Below are positions 31,258-39,805 of a stretch of DNA of 64,000 bases, one piece after another. The DNA comes from Sphingopyxis chilensis (GTDB lineage Bacteria > Pseudomonadota > Alphaproteobacteria > Sphingomonadales > Sphingomonadaceae): assembly GCF_035930445.1 (NCBI RefSeq), contig NZ_CP142394.1, positions 219,501-283,500 of the forward strand, read 5' to 3'. The stretch's first letter is position 1; the number at the start of each line of letters is the position of its first letter. The notes below the pieces were generated by a model that did not search any database, was not told the origin of the DNA, and saw only the letters and a program-made list of their open reading frames with translations. The position numbers and the translations under genes were made by a program.

Positions 31258-32265
31258 ATGACCGCCGCGCGCTCGCGTCACGACCATTTCCCTCGCGAAG
31301 ACGGCGCGCGCCGCCGCCGTATCCGCGAAAGCGTCGCCGCCGCCGACGCGGCATGGCGCACCGCCGACAAGGCGCCCGGCGGCCTGCTCGCCGCGATCGA
31401 CGCGGCCCGGGACGCCGTCCCCGACATCGCGCTCGCGCGGCTCCTGCCGTGGCTGGACGACATGGCGTGGCTGCAAGCGCGGCTGGACGACGCGCTCGCG
31501 CTGCTCGCCGCCGATCCCTTCGCGCGACCCCCGCTGCGGCTCGTGGGCGGCGGGGAAGGCGGCGCGGGCGGACTCGTCCTCGCCGATCGCGGCGGCGTTC
31601 GCCTCACGCTGCTCGTCCGTCCGGCGGGGAGCTGCGCCGCGGCGCCCGCCAGCGCCGTCTTCGTCCCCGGCCGCGCCGCGATCCGCATTCTGGCGAGCGG
31701 CGGCGCATCGCTCATCGCGCACCATGTCGCGGTCGGCGGCGCCGAGGAAGCGGGCGGCTTCACCGCGTCGGCCGCCGCACCGTGCCGCAGCGAGCCGCCG
31801 CGCCCCTTGCGCACCGGCGAGCTCATCCGCCTCGATACCGCGCGGCAAAGCTACAGCCTGATCGGCGCGCGCCGCGACATATTGCTGCTCGAACTCGCGG
31901 TCCAGCCGCCGTCGCCGCTGCCGATCCGTGCCTATGACGTCGCGAGCGGCCGTCTCGCGCATGTCAGCGCGTCGCGCCGCGACAGCAGCTTTCGTGGGGT
32001 CGCGCTGACGCTGCTCCGTCACCTCGGCCGCACCGGCGCGGCGCCGCTTTTCGTCGCCGAAGCCCAAAGCGAAGATTTCGCCGCGCGCTGGCACGCGCTG
32101 CGCGAGCTGGTCGCGCTCGATCCCGCCGCCGCGCGCCCGCATCTTGCCGCGATGGCGGCGGGCGATCCGCATCCCGAGGTGCGCCAGGCGGCGCAAGCGA
32201 CGCTGGCGTTCCTTTCATCCCCGCCCGCAAGCGCGAGGGGAGCAGGAGAATCCCCATGCCCGTGA
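31258..32265 (+). CDS. Unknown protein with HEAT-like C-terminus, degenerate paralogue of the next gene product, 335 aa
   Basis: Not a family I recognise. The layout matches the next protein: an N-terminal helical part (ALARLLPWLDDMAWLQARLDDAL), a beta-rich middle (GGVRLTLLVRPA, GELIRLDTARQSYSLIGARRDILLLELAV) and a HEAT-like C-terminus (WHALRELVALDPAAARPHLAAMAAGDPHPEVRQAAQATLAF). The middle segment lines up with GRMLLYRAHRDIHRQ of the neighbour but lacks its histidines, so it looks like a non-catalytic partner. The start at 31258 lies just after the hairpin and has no good ribosome site, so expression may depend on coupling or on a later start. Its 3' end overlaps the next gene by 10 nt. Confidence 0.7.
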   Translation: MTAARSRHDHFPREDGARRRRIRESVAAADAAWRTADKAPGGLLAAIDAARDAVPDIALARLLPWLDDMAWLQARLDDALALLAADPFARPPLRLVGGGEGGAGGLVLADRGGVRLTLLVRPAGSCAAAPASAVFVPGRAAIRILASGGASLIAHHVAVGGAEEAGGFTASAAAPCRSEPPRPLRTGELIRLDTARQSYSLIGARRDILLLELAVQPPSPLPIRAYDVASGRLAHVSASRRDSSFRGVALTLLRHLGRTGAAPLFVAEAQSEDFAARWHALRELVALDPAAARPHLAAMAAGDPHPEVRQAAQATLAFLSSPPASARGAGESPCP

Positions 32266-33161
32266 CCATCGACCCGCCGGCCGGCTCCGCGCTCGACCTT
32301 GCCGAAGTCGCGGCGCGGCTCGACGAAAGCGGGGTCGACCTGACGCAAGAGGACACTATCGCGCGGTGCGCCGCGCTGCTCGCCGGGCTCCAGCGCAACC
32401 GCGACTTCCTCGCAACCCGGGTCATCGCCGCGCTTCAGGCGAGTTACGCCGACCAGCTCGAAATCAACCGCTATTCGGCGCAGGTCTTCCTTCTCCACCG
32501 CAGCCCGCGCGGCTTTTACCTGCGCGCCAACCTCTGGCCCGCCGCGACCGACGCCGTCTATGCCGCGAGCGGCCCCGCGGCCTTTTCCTACGGCGTCCCG
32601 CACGACCATAATTTCAGCTTTCTGACCGCCGGCTATTTCGGCCCCGGCTATGTCAGCGACTATTATGACCATGACCCCGAGGCGATCGACGGCCGCCTCG
32701 GCGAGCCGCTGGACCTGCGCTTCGTCGAGCGCAGCACCCTCATCGAAGGCAGGATGCTACTCTACCGCGCGCACCGCGACATCCACCGCCAGCTCCCGCC
32801 CGAAAGCCTGTCACTCAGCCTCAACATCATGGACGAGGGCGAGCATGTCCCCTGGCGCGACCAATATATCGTCGATCTCGGGCAGAAAACCGACGAGCGC
32901 GGCACGATCGCGCGGCGCCCGACGCTGACCAGCGGCGAAATGCTGCTGCGCTGCGCGGTGCATCTGACCGGGAATGGCAGGGACATTGCCGAACAATTCG
33001 CGAGAGCGCACCCGGTGCCGAGGGTGCGCGCGAATGCGATCGCGGCGCTGGCGGCGGTTGTGGTCGATCCGGGGGGCGTTCTCGAACGCGGGATGGCCGA
33101 TGCAGACGCGCGGGTGCGCGATGATTGCGCGCGTTGGCTGGCCGATGGTCAAGCCTGCTGA
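32256..33161 (+). CDS. Cupin/2OG-dioxygenase-like protein with HEAT-like C-terminus, 301 aa
   Basis: I do not recognise the exact family. After an N-terminal helical region, residues about 85-195 look like a double-stranded beta-helix: GFYLRANLWPA, then YGVPHDHNFSFLTAGYFGPGY with an H-x-H pair, then LIEGRMLLYRAHRDIHRQLPPESLSLSLNIM with further histidines, the kind of metal-binding spacing found in cupins and Fe(II)-dependent oxygenases. The C-terminus has HEAT-like helices (VRANAIAALAAVVVDP..VRDDCARWLAD). It overlaps the preceding paralogue by 10 nt; ribosome site GGGGAGCAGGAG is strong. A peptide- or protein-modifying oxygenase acting on the 48-aa product is an attractive but unproven idea. 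Confidence 0.75.
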   Translation: MPVTIDPPAGSALDLAEVAARLDESGVDLTQEDTIARCAALLAGLQRNRDFLATRVIAALQASYADQLEINRYSAQVFLLHRSPRGFYLRANLWPAATDAVYAASGPAAFSYGVPHDHNFSFLTAGYFGPGYVSDYYDHDPEAIDGRLGEPLDLRFVERSTLIEGRMLLYRAHRDIHRQLPPESLSLSLNIMDEGEHVPWRDQYIVDLGQKTDERGTIARRPTLTSGEMLLRCAVHLTGNGRDIAEQFARAHPVPRVRANAIAALAAVVVDPGGVLERGMADADARVRDDCARWLADGQAC

Positions 33162-33192
33162 CAGCGCGGCTTTCCGCTGCTAACGGCGCCCG

Positions 33193-35016
33193 ATGACGAC
33201 TCCCCTTTCGCATATTCGCAATTTTTCGATCATCGCGCACATCGACCATGGCAAGTCGACGCTCGCCGACCGGCTGATCCAGTTCACCGGCGGGCTGACC
33301 GCGCGCGAGATGTCGGCGCAAGTCCTTGATAATATGGACATCGAGAAGGAGCGCGGGATCACGATCAAGGCGCAGACGGTGCGCCTGAAATACAAGGCGC
33401 ACGACGGCGAAACCTATCAGCTGAACCTGATGGACACGCCCGGTCACGTCGACTTCGCCTATGAAGTGTCGCGCAGCCTCGCGGCGTGCGAGGGCGCATT
33501 GCTCGTCGTCGATGCGGCGCAGGGGGTCGAGGCGCAGACGCTCGCCAACGTCTATCAGTCGATCGAGCATGATCACGAGATCGTGCCGGTGATCAACAAG
33601 ATCGACCTGCCCGCGGCCGACGTCGACAAGGTGAAGGCCGAGATCGAGGACATCATCGGGCTGCCCGCCGACGACGCGGTGCTCGCGTCCGCCAAGGCGG
33701 GGATCGGCATCGAGGAAGCGCTGGAAGCGATCGTCACCAAAATTCCGCCGCCGAAGGGCGACGCCGCCGCGCCGCTCGTCGCGATGCTCGTCGACAGCTG
33801 GTACGATCCCTATCTGGGTGTTGTGATTTTGATCCGCGTGATCGACGGCGTGCTGAAAAAAGGGCAGCAGATCAAGTTCATGCAGGCGGGCACCACCCAT
33901 CTGATCGACCGCGTCGGCTGTTTCACGCCCAAGCGCGAGGAGCTGACCGAGATCGGCGCCGGCGAGATCGGCTTCATCACCGCGCAGATCAAGGACGTCG
34001 CGCAGGCGCGCGTCGGCGACACGGTGACCGATGCCAAGAAACCCGCCGCGACGCCGCTGCCGGGGTTCAAGGAAGTCCAGCCGGTCGTCTTCTGCGGCCT
34101 GTTCCCGACCGACGCCAATGATTTCGAGAAATTGCGCGAGAGCATCCAGAAGCTGCGGCTGAACGATGCGAGCTTCAGCTTCGAGATGGAAAGCAGCGCC
34201 GCGCTCGGTTTCGGCTTCCGCTGCGGCTTCCTGGGGCTCCTCCACCTCGAGATCATCCAGGAGCGGCTGACCCGCGAATATGACCTCGACCTGATCACCA
34301 CCGCGCCGTCGGTGGTCTACAAGCTGAAGCTGGGTCATACCAAGAATGAGGCGACGAAGGAGATCGAGCTCCACAACCCCGCCGACATGCCCGACCCCAA
34401 CCGCATCGACGAGATCGAGGAGCCGTGGATCGAGGCGGTGATCTATGTCCCCGACGAATATCTGGGCCCGATCCTGAAGCTGTGCCAGGACCGCCGCGGG
34501 GTGCAGAAGAACCTCACTTATGTGGGCGGCCGCGCGCAGATCACCTATGAACTGCCGCTCAACGAAGTCGTGTTCGACTTCTATGACCGGCTGAAGAGCA
34601 TCAGCCGCGGTTATGCGTCGTTCGACTATCACCAGATCGGCCATCGCCCCGGCGACCTCGTCAAGATGAGCATTCTCGTCAACAACGAGCCGGTCGACGC
34701 GCTGAGCATGATCGTCCACCGCGGCAGCGCCGAAAGCCGCGGCCGCGGCATGTGCGAGCGGCTGAAGGACCTGATCCCGCGCCACATGTTCAAGATCCCG
34801 ATCCAGGCGGCGATCGGCGGCAAGGTGATCGCCCGCGAAACCATCGCCGCGCTGCGCAAGGACGTGACCGCCAAATGCTATGGCGGCGACGCGACCCGCA
34901 AGAAGAAGCTCCTCGAAAAGCAGAAAGAGGGCAAGAAGCGGATGCGCGAATATGGGAATGTGAACATTCCGCAGGAGGCGTTCATCGCCGCGCTGCGGAT
35001 GGGGGATGATGCCTAG
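33193..35016 (+). CDS. lepA: Elongation factor 4 (back-translocating GTPase LepA)
   Basis: A 607-residue translational GTPase that binds the ribosome and remodels stalled or post-translocation complexes. G1 is [16 protein letters not shown] (about 13-28), G3 DTPGHVDF, G4 NKID; domain II, III and V follow as in EF-G but domain IV is absent, and the LepA-specific C-terminal domain ends [31 protein letters not shown]. Length is standard. It begins 31 nt after the oxygenase-like gene on the same strand, so partial co-transcription is possible. Confidence 0.98.
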   Translation: MTTPLSHIRNFSIIAHIDHGKSTLADRLIQFTGGLTAREMSAQVLDNMDIEKERGITIKAQTVRLKYKAHDGETYQLNLMDTPGHVDFAYEVSRSLAACEGALLVVDAAQGVEAQTLANVYQSIEHDHEIVPVINKIDLPAADVDKVKAEIEDIIGLPADDAVLASAKAGIGIEEALEAIVTKIPPPKGDAAAPLVAMLVDSWYDPYLGVVILIRVIDGVLKKGQQIKFMQAGTTHLIDRVGCFTPKREELTEIGAGEIGFITAQIKDVAQARVGDTVTDAKKPAATPLPGFKEVQPVVFCGLFPTDANDFEKLRESIQKLRLNDASFSFEMESSAALGFGFRCGFLGLLHLEIIQERLTREYDLDLITTAPSVVYKLKLGHTKNEATKEIELHNPADMPDPNRIDEIEEPWIEAVIYVPDEYLGPILKLCQDRRGVQKNLTYVGGRAQITYELPLNEVVFDFYDRLKSISRGYASFDYHQIGHRPGDLVKMSILVNNEPVDALSMIVHRGSAESRGRGMCERLKDLIPRHMFKIPIQAAIGGKVIARETIAALRKDVTAKCYGGDATRKKKLLEKQKEGKKRMREYGNVNIPQEAFIAALRMGDDA

Positions 35017-35143
35017 GGTCAGGGCCTGACCCTCTTTCCCCTATCGTCCGCGAAATGGGGAAAAGTCCGGGGTTTTGGGCGCCCCGGCTTTCGTGGTAAG
35101 GACGGCACGCTGCTTCGGTTCACCCTGGGGAAGGGGAATTGTC

Positions 35144-36913
35144 ATGCGTCATCCGTTCCAGATCGCCGCGGCCCTCGGCATCGGGCTGTCGGCCGCGAGT
35201 TTCACACCGCCTGCGGGCTTTTCGGCGGCGGCGCTCGACGCGCTCGACCCGAGCCGGATCGCGAGCCTGTCGTGCGGCGCGCGGCGCGCGGGGTCGATGC
35301 TGGCGAACGAGCTGCTGATCGCGGCGGCGGTCGCGGCGCCGGCGAGCGCGGGGCGGACGATCGCGCTCTATCCCGACCTGGGGACATCGCCCTTTCCGGT
35401 GACGACGCGCGATGCACAGGCGCGGCGCTATTTCAGCCAGGGCCTGCTGATGTCCTATGGCTTCAACCATGCGGGCGCGGTGCGCTCGTTCCGCGAGGCG
35501 CAGCGGCTCGACCCCGAATGCGCGATGTGCTGGTGGGGCGAGGCGGTGGCGCTGGGGCCGAACATCAACGCGCCGATGGACGACCGCGACCGGGCGGCGG
35601 CGCTGGGTGCGATGGACCGCGCGATGGCGCTGCGCGCGGAGGCGACGCCGATGGAGCGCGCGTTGATCGAGGCGGTGGCGCTGCGCTATTCGCGCGCGGC
35701 GGAGCAGGATCGCGCGGCGCTCGACGCCGCCTATGCCGACGCGATGCTGGAGGTCGCGCGCCGTTTTCCGGGCGACGACGATGTCGCGGTGCTTGCGGCC
35801 GAGGCGGCGATGGACACGACGCCGTGGAATTATTGGGAGGCGGATAAGCGGACGCCGATCGGGCGGAGCGGCGAAGCGGTGCGGCTGGTCGAGGGCGTGC
35901 TCGCACGCAACCCCGATCATGTGCAGGCGAACCATCTCTATATCCACCTCGTCGAGGCGAGCGATCCGGCGCGCGCCGAGGCGGCGGCCGACCGACTGGC
36001 GAACCCGCTGGCGCCGAGCGCGGCGCACCTCGTCCATATGCCGGGGCATATCTATCAGCGGCGCGGGCGCCACGCCGATTCGATCCGCGTCAATGTCGCG
36101 GCGGCGCGCGCCGACGAGGCCTATATCCGCGATGCGGGCGATCAGGGGCTCGTGCGCTATGGCTATTATCCGCACAATGTCCATTTCATCGTGACCTCGG
36201 CGCAGATGGCGGGCGACCCTCGCACCGCGATCGAGGAGGCGCGGCGGCTGCGGACCTTGCTCGACCCCGACACGTCGGCGGCGATCGCGTGGATCCAGTC
36301 GATCGACGCCGCGCCTTATTTCGCGATGGCGCAGTTCGCCGAGCCGAAGGCGATCCTGGCGATGCCCGCACCCGACGCGCGGCTGCCCTATCCGGCCGCG
36401 ATGCGCCATTATGCGCGGGCCGTCGCCTTTGCGCGGCTGCGCGATCGCAAGGGGTTCGACGGCGAACTGGCGGCGATGGCGACGCTGCGCACGTCGGGCG
36501 CGTTCCAGGCGATGGTCGATCAGGGCGTGCCGGGCCCCGACCTGGTGCTGCTCGCCGAAGCGGTCGCGCGCGGGCGCCTTGCCGCGGGGGAGGGGCGGTA
36601 TGACGAGGCGGCCGGGCTCTATCGCCAGGCGATCGCGATCGAGGACAAGCTGCCTTATCAGGAGCCCGCCTATTGGTATTTCCCGGTCCGGCAGTCGCTC
36701 GGCGCCGCGCTGTTCCGGCAGCGGCGCTATGGCGAGGCGAGCGAGGCGTTCCGCGGCGCGCTGGCGCAGACGCCGAACAATGGCTGGGCGCTCTATGGCC
36801 TCCAGCGCAGCGAGGCGATGCAGGGCAAGCGGCTCGAGGCCGCGGCGGCGGGCAAGGCGCTGTCGAAGGCGTGGCTCGGCGACCGGCGCTGGCTGCGCAT
36901 CGACCGGCTGTAG
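35144..36913 (+). CDS. Exported TPR-repeat protein, 589 aa
   Basis: A tetratricopeptide-repeat protein with an N-terminal signal-like segment (HPFQIAAALGIGLSAASFTPPAGFSA). Repeats include QGLLMSYGFNHAGAVRSFREAQRLDPECAMCWWGEAVALGPNIN, HLVHMPGHIYQRRGRHADSIRVNVAAARAD and a final VRQSLGAALFRQRRYGEASEAFRGALAQTPNNGWALYGLQRSEAMQGK. The CAMCWWGEA and NHLYIHLVEAS blocks are shared by a conserved group of proteobacterial TPR proteins of unknown role. The chosen start (35144) has a GGAAGGGGAATTGTC ribosome site; an earlier in-frame start would add a non-signal stretch. Confidence 0.88.
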   Translation: MRHPFQIAAALGIGLSAASFTPPAGFSAAALDALDPSRIASLSCGARRAGSMLANELLIAAAVAAPASAGRTIALYPDLGTSPFPVTTRDAQARRYFSQGLLMSYGFNHAGAVRSFREAQRLDPECAMCWWGEAVALGPNINAPMDDRDRAAALGAMDRAMALRAEATPMERALIEAVALRYSRAAEQDRAALDAAYADAMLEVARRFPGDDDVAVLAAEAAMDTTPWNYWEADKRTPIGRSGEAVRLVEGVLARNPDHVQANHLYIHLVEASDPARAEAAADRLANPLAPSAAHLVHMPGHIYQRRGRHADSIRVNVAAARADEAYIRDAGDQGLVRYGYYPHNVHFIVTSAQMAGDPRTAIEEARRLRTLLDPDTSAAIAWIQSIDAAPYFAMAQFAEPKAILAMPAPDARLPYPAAMRHYARAVAFARLRDRKGFDGELAAMATLRTSGAFQAMVDQGVPGPDLVLLAEAVARGRLAAGEGRYDEAAGLYRQAIAIEDKLPYQEPAYWYFPVRQSLGAALFRQRRYGEASEAFRGALAQTPNNGWALYGLQRSEAMQGKRLEAAAAGKALSKAWLGDRRWLRIDRL

Positions 36914-36925
36914 AGACGGGGCGGC

Positions 36926-37267
36926 CTACATTTCGATCGTGATGCGTACTTTCGACGGGGTGGTGCCCGCAGCATAAGCGATTTCGGCGCGCATCCGGCT
37001 GACGAGATCGGCGAGATGGTCGCCGCTCGGCGGAGTGTCGCGGCTCAGAAGCTCGGTCGGCGAGGTGCCGAGGAGATCGGCGAGCGCCTGAAGCCGCGCG
37101 AGCCGCGGGCGCGAGCGGCCCTGTTCCCAATAGCAGATCGAGGTCACGGTGACGCCGAGCCGGTCGGCGAGATCGGTCTTGCTATATCCCCGCGCCTGGC
37201 GCAGCCGCGCCAGCCGGTCGCCGAGCACCTCGTAGGATAGGCTGTTGTCCGGGTGGGCATGGATCAC
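36926..37267 (-). CDS. XRE-family helix-turn-helix regulator, 113 aa
   Basis: A Cro/C1-type regulator: LGDRLARLRQARGYSKTDLADRLGVTVTSICYWEQGRSRPRLARLQALADLLGTSPTELL spans the whole five-helix domain (about 14-75), with a short C-terminal tail (LADLVSRMRAEIAYAAGTTPSKVRITIEM). Target genes are unknown. The frame stays open to a TTG at 37321, but the GTG at 37267, with an AAAGG about 10 nt upstream, gives a more usual N-terminus; the start is uncertain. It converges on the TPR gene and is divergent from the acetyltransferase gene. Confidence 0.82.
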   Translation of the reverse strand: MIHAHPDNSLSYEVLGDRLARLRQARGYSKTDLADRLGVTVTSICYWEQGRSRPRLARLQALADLLGTSPTELLSRDTPPSGDHLADLVSRMRAEIAYAAGTTPSKVRITIEM

Positions 37268-37433
37268 AGAGGTGCAACCTTTCGGACTTGGGGATGCAAC
37301 AATAGCGAAGTTAAGCCCCAACCGCTTTCAACATTTCACCGATCGCGGCCGGGGAAATTGCTGAGGGCTTGGCGGTGCAGGCGATTGCGGTGATGACCTG
37401 TCTTGCCTATCGTCGGCGCATCGGGAGACTGCG

Positions 37434-38075
37434 ATGACCGGCACGGACAGGCAGCGGGCGGGGAAAAGGCCGCCGCGGATCGAGGATATCGCGGTGCACA
37501 GCCGGCTGAACGACGGCACCGCGGTGTGCCTGCGCACGATCACCCCCGACGATGCCCCGCTGATCCGCGAAGGCATCGCCAGATTGTCGGCCGAGTCGCG
37601 CTATCTGCGCTTCTTTTCGCCGGCGGCGACGTTGCCCGACGCGGTCATCGACCGCCTCGTCGACGTCGATGGACACAATCATATCGCATGGGGGGCAATC
37701 TGCAGTTCATGCCCCGATCGGCCGGCGATCGGCGCCGTACATGCGGTACGGCATCGCGCCGACGGGCCGGTGGGCGAGTTCTCGGTCGCGGTGCTCGACG
37801 AATTTCACGGGCAGGGGCTCGCGCGAATGATGACGGCGGCGCTGCTCGTCCATTGCCGCGCCGAGGGGCTGGTCGAACTCGACGTGCATATGCTGTCCGA
37901 AAATGCGGCGGCGCGGCGCCTCGTCAAGGCGCTCGGCGCGACCTGGGCGGGCGAAACCGCCGGGGTGGCCGACTATCGTTTCGATGTCGCCGCAGGTCTT
38001 GACGCGTTGCGGGCGGACGCGGACGCGCCGGGCGTCCAGGATGTGCTCAAGGCGCTCGAACGGGCGAACGGCTAG
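37434..38075 (+). CDS. GNAT-family N-acetyltransferase, 213 aa
   Basis: A GCN5-related acetyltransferase. After an N-terminal extension, the fold starts VCLRTITPDDAPLIREGIARLSAESRYLRFF; the acetyl-CoA site is in GEFSVAVLDEFHGQGLARMMTAALLVHCRAEG (Q-G-x-A variant of the Q/RxxGxG/A loop), followed by ENAAARRLVKALGA, the beta-6/alpha-4 signature. The LSAESRYLRFF block is typical of GNAT domains found in acetate-CoA ligase-linked and stand-alone bacterial enzymes. The substrate is not readable. It stands alone. Confidence 0.88.
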   Translation: MTGTDRQRAGKRPPRIEDIAVHSRLNDGTAVCLRTITPDDAPLIREGIARLSAESRYLRFFSPAATLPDAVIDRLVDVDGHNHIAWGAICSSCPDRPAIGAVHAVRHRADGPVGEFSVAVLDEFHGQGLARMMTAALLVHCRAEGLVELDVHMLSENAAARRLVKALGATWAGETAGVADYRFDVAAGLDALRADADAPGVQDVLKALERANG

Positions 38076-38232
38076 TCCCTCCCGCCGCCCCGGGTCGCTT
38101 GGGACGGCGGAAGGGTGGTCCGTAAAGCGGTCGCTGAAAGCGGGTGCACGTCCCGAATCCGGTGTTAACCCTGATGGCAGGACGCGGCGGTGACGGCGAT
38201 CACAGGATGGCCCGAATATATCGCGCGCAAAA

Positions 38233-38260
38233 CAAAGGGCGCCGGAACAAACCGGCGCCC
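38233..38260 (-). terminator. Rho-independent terminator of the small lipoprotein gene
   Basis: On the minus strand a 9-bp perfect stem GGGCGCCGG/CCGGCGCCC (38237-38260, 6-nt loop) is followed by TTTGTTTT. It could also serve the acetyltransferase gene on the plus strand, though there the T tract is poor. Confidence 0.8.
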
Positions 38261-38289
38261 TTCGCCCTGCCCTTTAGGGAAGGCAGCCC

Positions 38290-38565
38290 TTATTTCGTCT
38301 GCGTGTCGCCGACGCCGCTTTCGGACGGGGCGATCTCGCCGTTGTCGTCCATCGCGTTGGCCTTTTCCTCGCCCATTTCCTCGACGACGTCAGCCTTGTT
38401 TTCCATGGCGTCCTTTGCCGCGCCTTCGGGCATGGCGTCGGCCTGATCGTCGATGGCTTCGGCCTGGGCCTCAGCCTGATCCTCGACCTTGTCGGCAGCG
38501 GGGCTCTGGCAGGCGCCGAGAGCGAGGGCCGAGGTGGCGGCGAGGGTGATGAACATCTTGCGCAT
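38290..38565 (-). CDS. Small acidic lipoprotein, 91 aa
   Basis: A lipoprotein with signal MRKMFITLAATSALALGAC and the lipobox ALGAC; the mature part is short, highly acidic and Ala/Glu/Asp-rich (KVEDQAEAQAEAIDDQADAMPEG, ADVVEEMGEEKANAMDD) and likely helical or disordered. Function is unknown; similar small repetitive lipoproteins are common in sphingomonads. I chose the start at 38565 because it sits directly before the signal peptide and has a GGGAG site. A strong terminator follows. Confidence 0.85.
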   Translation of the reverse strand: MRKMFITLAATSALALGACQSPAADKVEDQAEAQAEAIDDQADAMPEGAAKDAMENKADVVEEMGEEKANAMDDNGEIAPSESGVGDTQTK

Positions 38566-38676
38566 ATTGAGTGACTCCCAAAGTTGACTCGGGGGCTTAA
38601 CGCGGGATGAACGTTTGGGTTGCAACAAAATTGTCAAGCTGTTGGGAAATAATGGGTTTTTATTGGAGCGGGGTGG

Positions 38677-38883
38677 TCAGGCCCCTGTTTTGACCTTCAC
38701 CCACACCTGAACCGTCGCCGCGAACTTGCCCGGCGCGGGCGGCGTGACGTCGATGCGCTCGGCGGTGACCAGCTCGCCGGTCGCGAGGTTGAAGCTGGCC
38801 CACGGCTTGGGCATGCGGCCGAAGCTCATCTTCTGGATCGGCTGGCCGGTGGCGGTGTTCATGATCGTCGCGGTGATAGACAT
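38677..38883 (-). CDS. Hypothetical protein, 68 aa
   Basis: A small protein starting MSITATIMNTATGQPIQKMSFGRMPKPW and ending VQVWVKVKTGA. It appears beta-rich with no signal or membrane segment. I do not recognise a family, and neighbours give no clue to a role. It is on the same strand as the lipoprotein gene and sciP but separated by their terminators. Confidence 0.6.
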   Translation of the reverse strand: MSITATIMNTATGQPIQKMSFGRMPKPWASFNLATGELVTAERIDVTPPAPGKFAATVQVWVKVKTGA

Positions 38884-38931
38884 GGCGCGCCGGTAGCGGG
38901 CGCGCCCGTCACCTGTCCAGCCGCTGAGGAC

Positions 38932-38960
38932 AAAAAAAAGAGGGCGCCCGAAGCGCCCTC
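38932..38960 (-). terminator. Rho-independent terminator downstream of sciP
   Basis: On the minus strand an 8-bp stem GAGGGCGC/GCGCCCTC (38940-38947 and 38953-38960) is followed by seven T residues. It lies 30 nt after the sciP stop. Confidence 0.9.
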
Positions 38961-38989
38961 CTTCATGCCTGGTCCGGTCCCGCGGCCCG

Positions 38990-39289
38990 TCAGAAGCGCT
39001 GTTGGCGCTCGTAAAGGTCGCGGTAGTGCTGGATGCGCGTCACGCGCAGCCCGGGCATGCCGCTGCGGTCGATCGACCGTTGCCAGCTGGCAAATTCCTC
39101 GAGGGTCAGCCCATAGCGTTCGCACGCTTCATCGACGGACAGGAGCCCGCCGTTGACGGCCGCGACGACCTCTGCCTTGCGACGCACGACCCAGCGGGTC
39201 GTCGAGGGCGGGGGCAGCGAGTCCAGCGTCAGCGGTTCGCCCAAGGGGCCGATGACCTGTGCGGGACGGATTTTCTGATTCTCGATCAT
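38990..39289 (-). CDS. sciP: SciP-type CtrA inhibitor (DUF1153)
   Basis: A 99-residue helix-turn-helix protein of the DUF1153/SciP family. The conserved core runs from RPAQVIGPLGEPLTLDSLPPP through RWVVRRKAEVVAAVNGGLLSVDEACERYGLTLEEFASWQRSID to GLRVTRIQHYRD. In Caulobacter SciP binds the cell-cycle regulator CtrA and stops it from recruiting RNA polymerase; in sphingomonads the CtrA circuit mainly controls motility and related traits. It starts 3 nt after the stop of a 126-codon gene, so the two are probably co-transcribed. A strong terminator follows. Confidence 0.93.
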   Translation of the reverse strand: MIENQKIRPAQVIGPLGEPLTLDSLPPPSTTRWVVRRKAEVVAAVNGGLLSVDEACERYGLTLEEFASWQRSIDRSGMPGLRVTRIQHYRDLYERQQRF

Positions 39290-39292
39290 GCT

Positions 39293-39673
39293 TCATTCCA
39301 TATTTGCAACGTCGGAGGGGGGTGTGTCCGACGCTTCTTGCTCTAGAACAGAGGGATTCAACATCGGCTGAAATCCTCTGGTAAACAGGTCGTTCATAGT
39401 TTCGGGCAGGGCGTTCGCATCCTCCGACAAATCGAGAAAGCGAACGACGGACGGAGCTTTTTGTTCCGCCGAACCGCGCCTGCCGCAGAGGATGCTGCGC
39501 AGCGCATTAAGCTTTGCCGCATGGCGATCGCGCTGCGCCTGCGCCCGCAAGTGGCGCACCGTCGGCAGCGTCGCCTGACGCGTGCTGGAGACGGCCAGAA
39601 TGATGTCGAAGCCGGGCTTCGACAATCGGGCCGCACCGGCGATGCGCGGAAGATCGGACGGGTCAAGGTTCAT
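39293..39673 (-). CDS. Hypothetical protein upstream of sciP, 126 aa
   Basis: A soluble protein starting MNLDPSDLPRIAGAARLSKPGFDIILAVSS, with a basic middle (VRHLRAQAQRDRHAAKLNALRSILCGRRG) and an acidic C-terminus (DLSEDANALPETMNDLFTRG). I do not recognise a family. No clear ribosome site precedes the ATG at 39673, so the start or even the gene is less certain; its position 3 nt before sciP supports it. A TTAA-N7-TAAC sequence (39729-39743) resembling a CtrA box lies about 57 nt upstream. Confidence 0.55.
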   Translation of the reverse strand: MNLDPSDLPRIAGAARLSKPGFDIILAVSSTRQATLPTVRHLRAQAQRDRHAAKLNALRSILCGRRGSAEQKAPSVVRFLDLSEDANALPETMNDLFTRGFQPMLNPSVLEQEASDTPPSDVANME

Positions 39674-39805
39674 GCGACTCGTCTACGCGAGAGGAGCTAA
39701 AGTCCCGTAAATGCCTGTTTCAGCACCTGTTAGCGAAGCTTAACCCGCGTCAATATCTTGACAGGGTGCGCGGAAAAGCTGGCATTTTGCCCTCCGCATC
39801 CCTAG

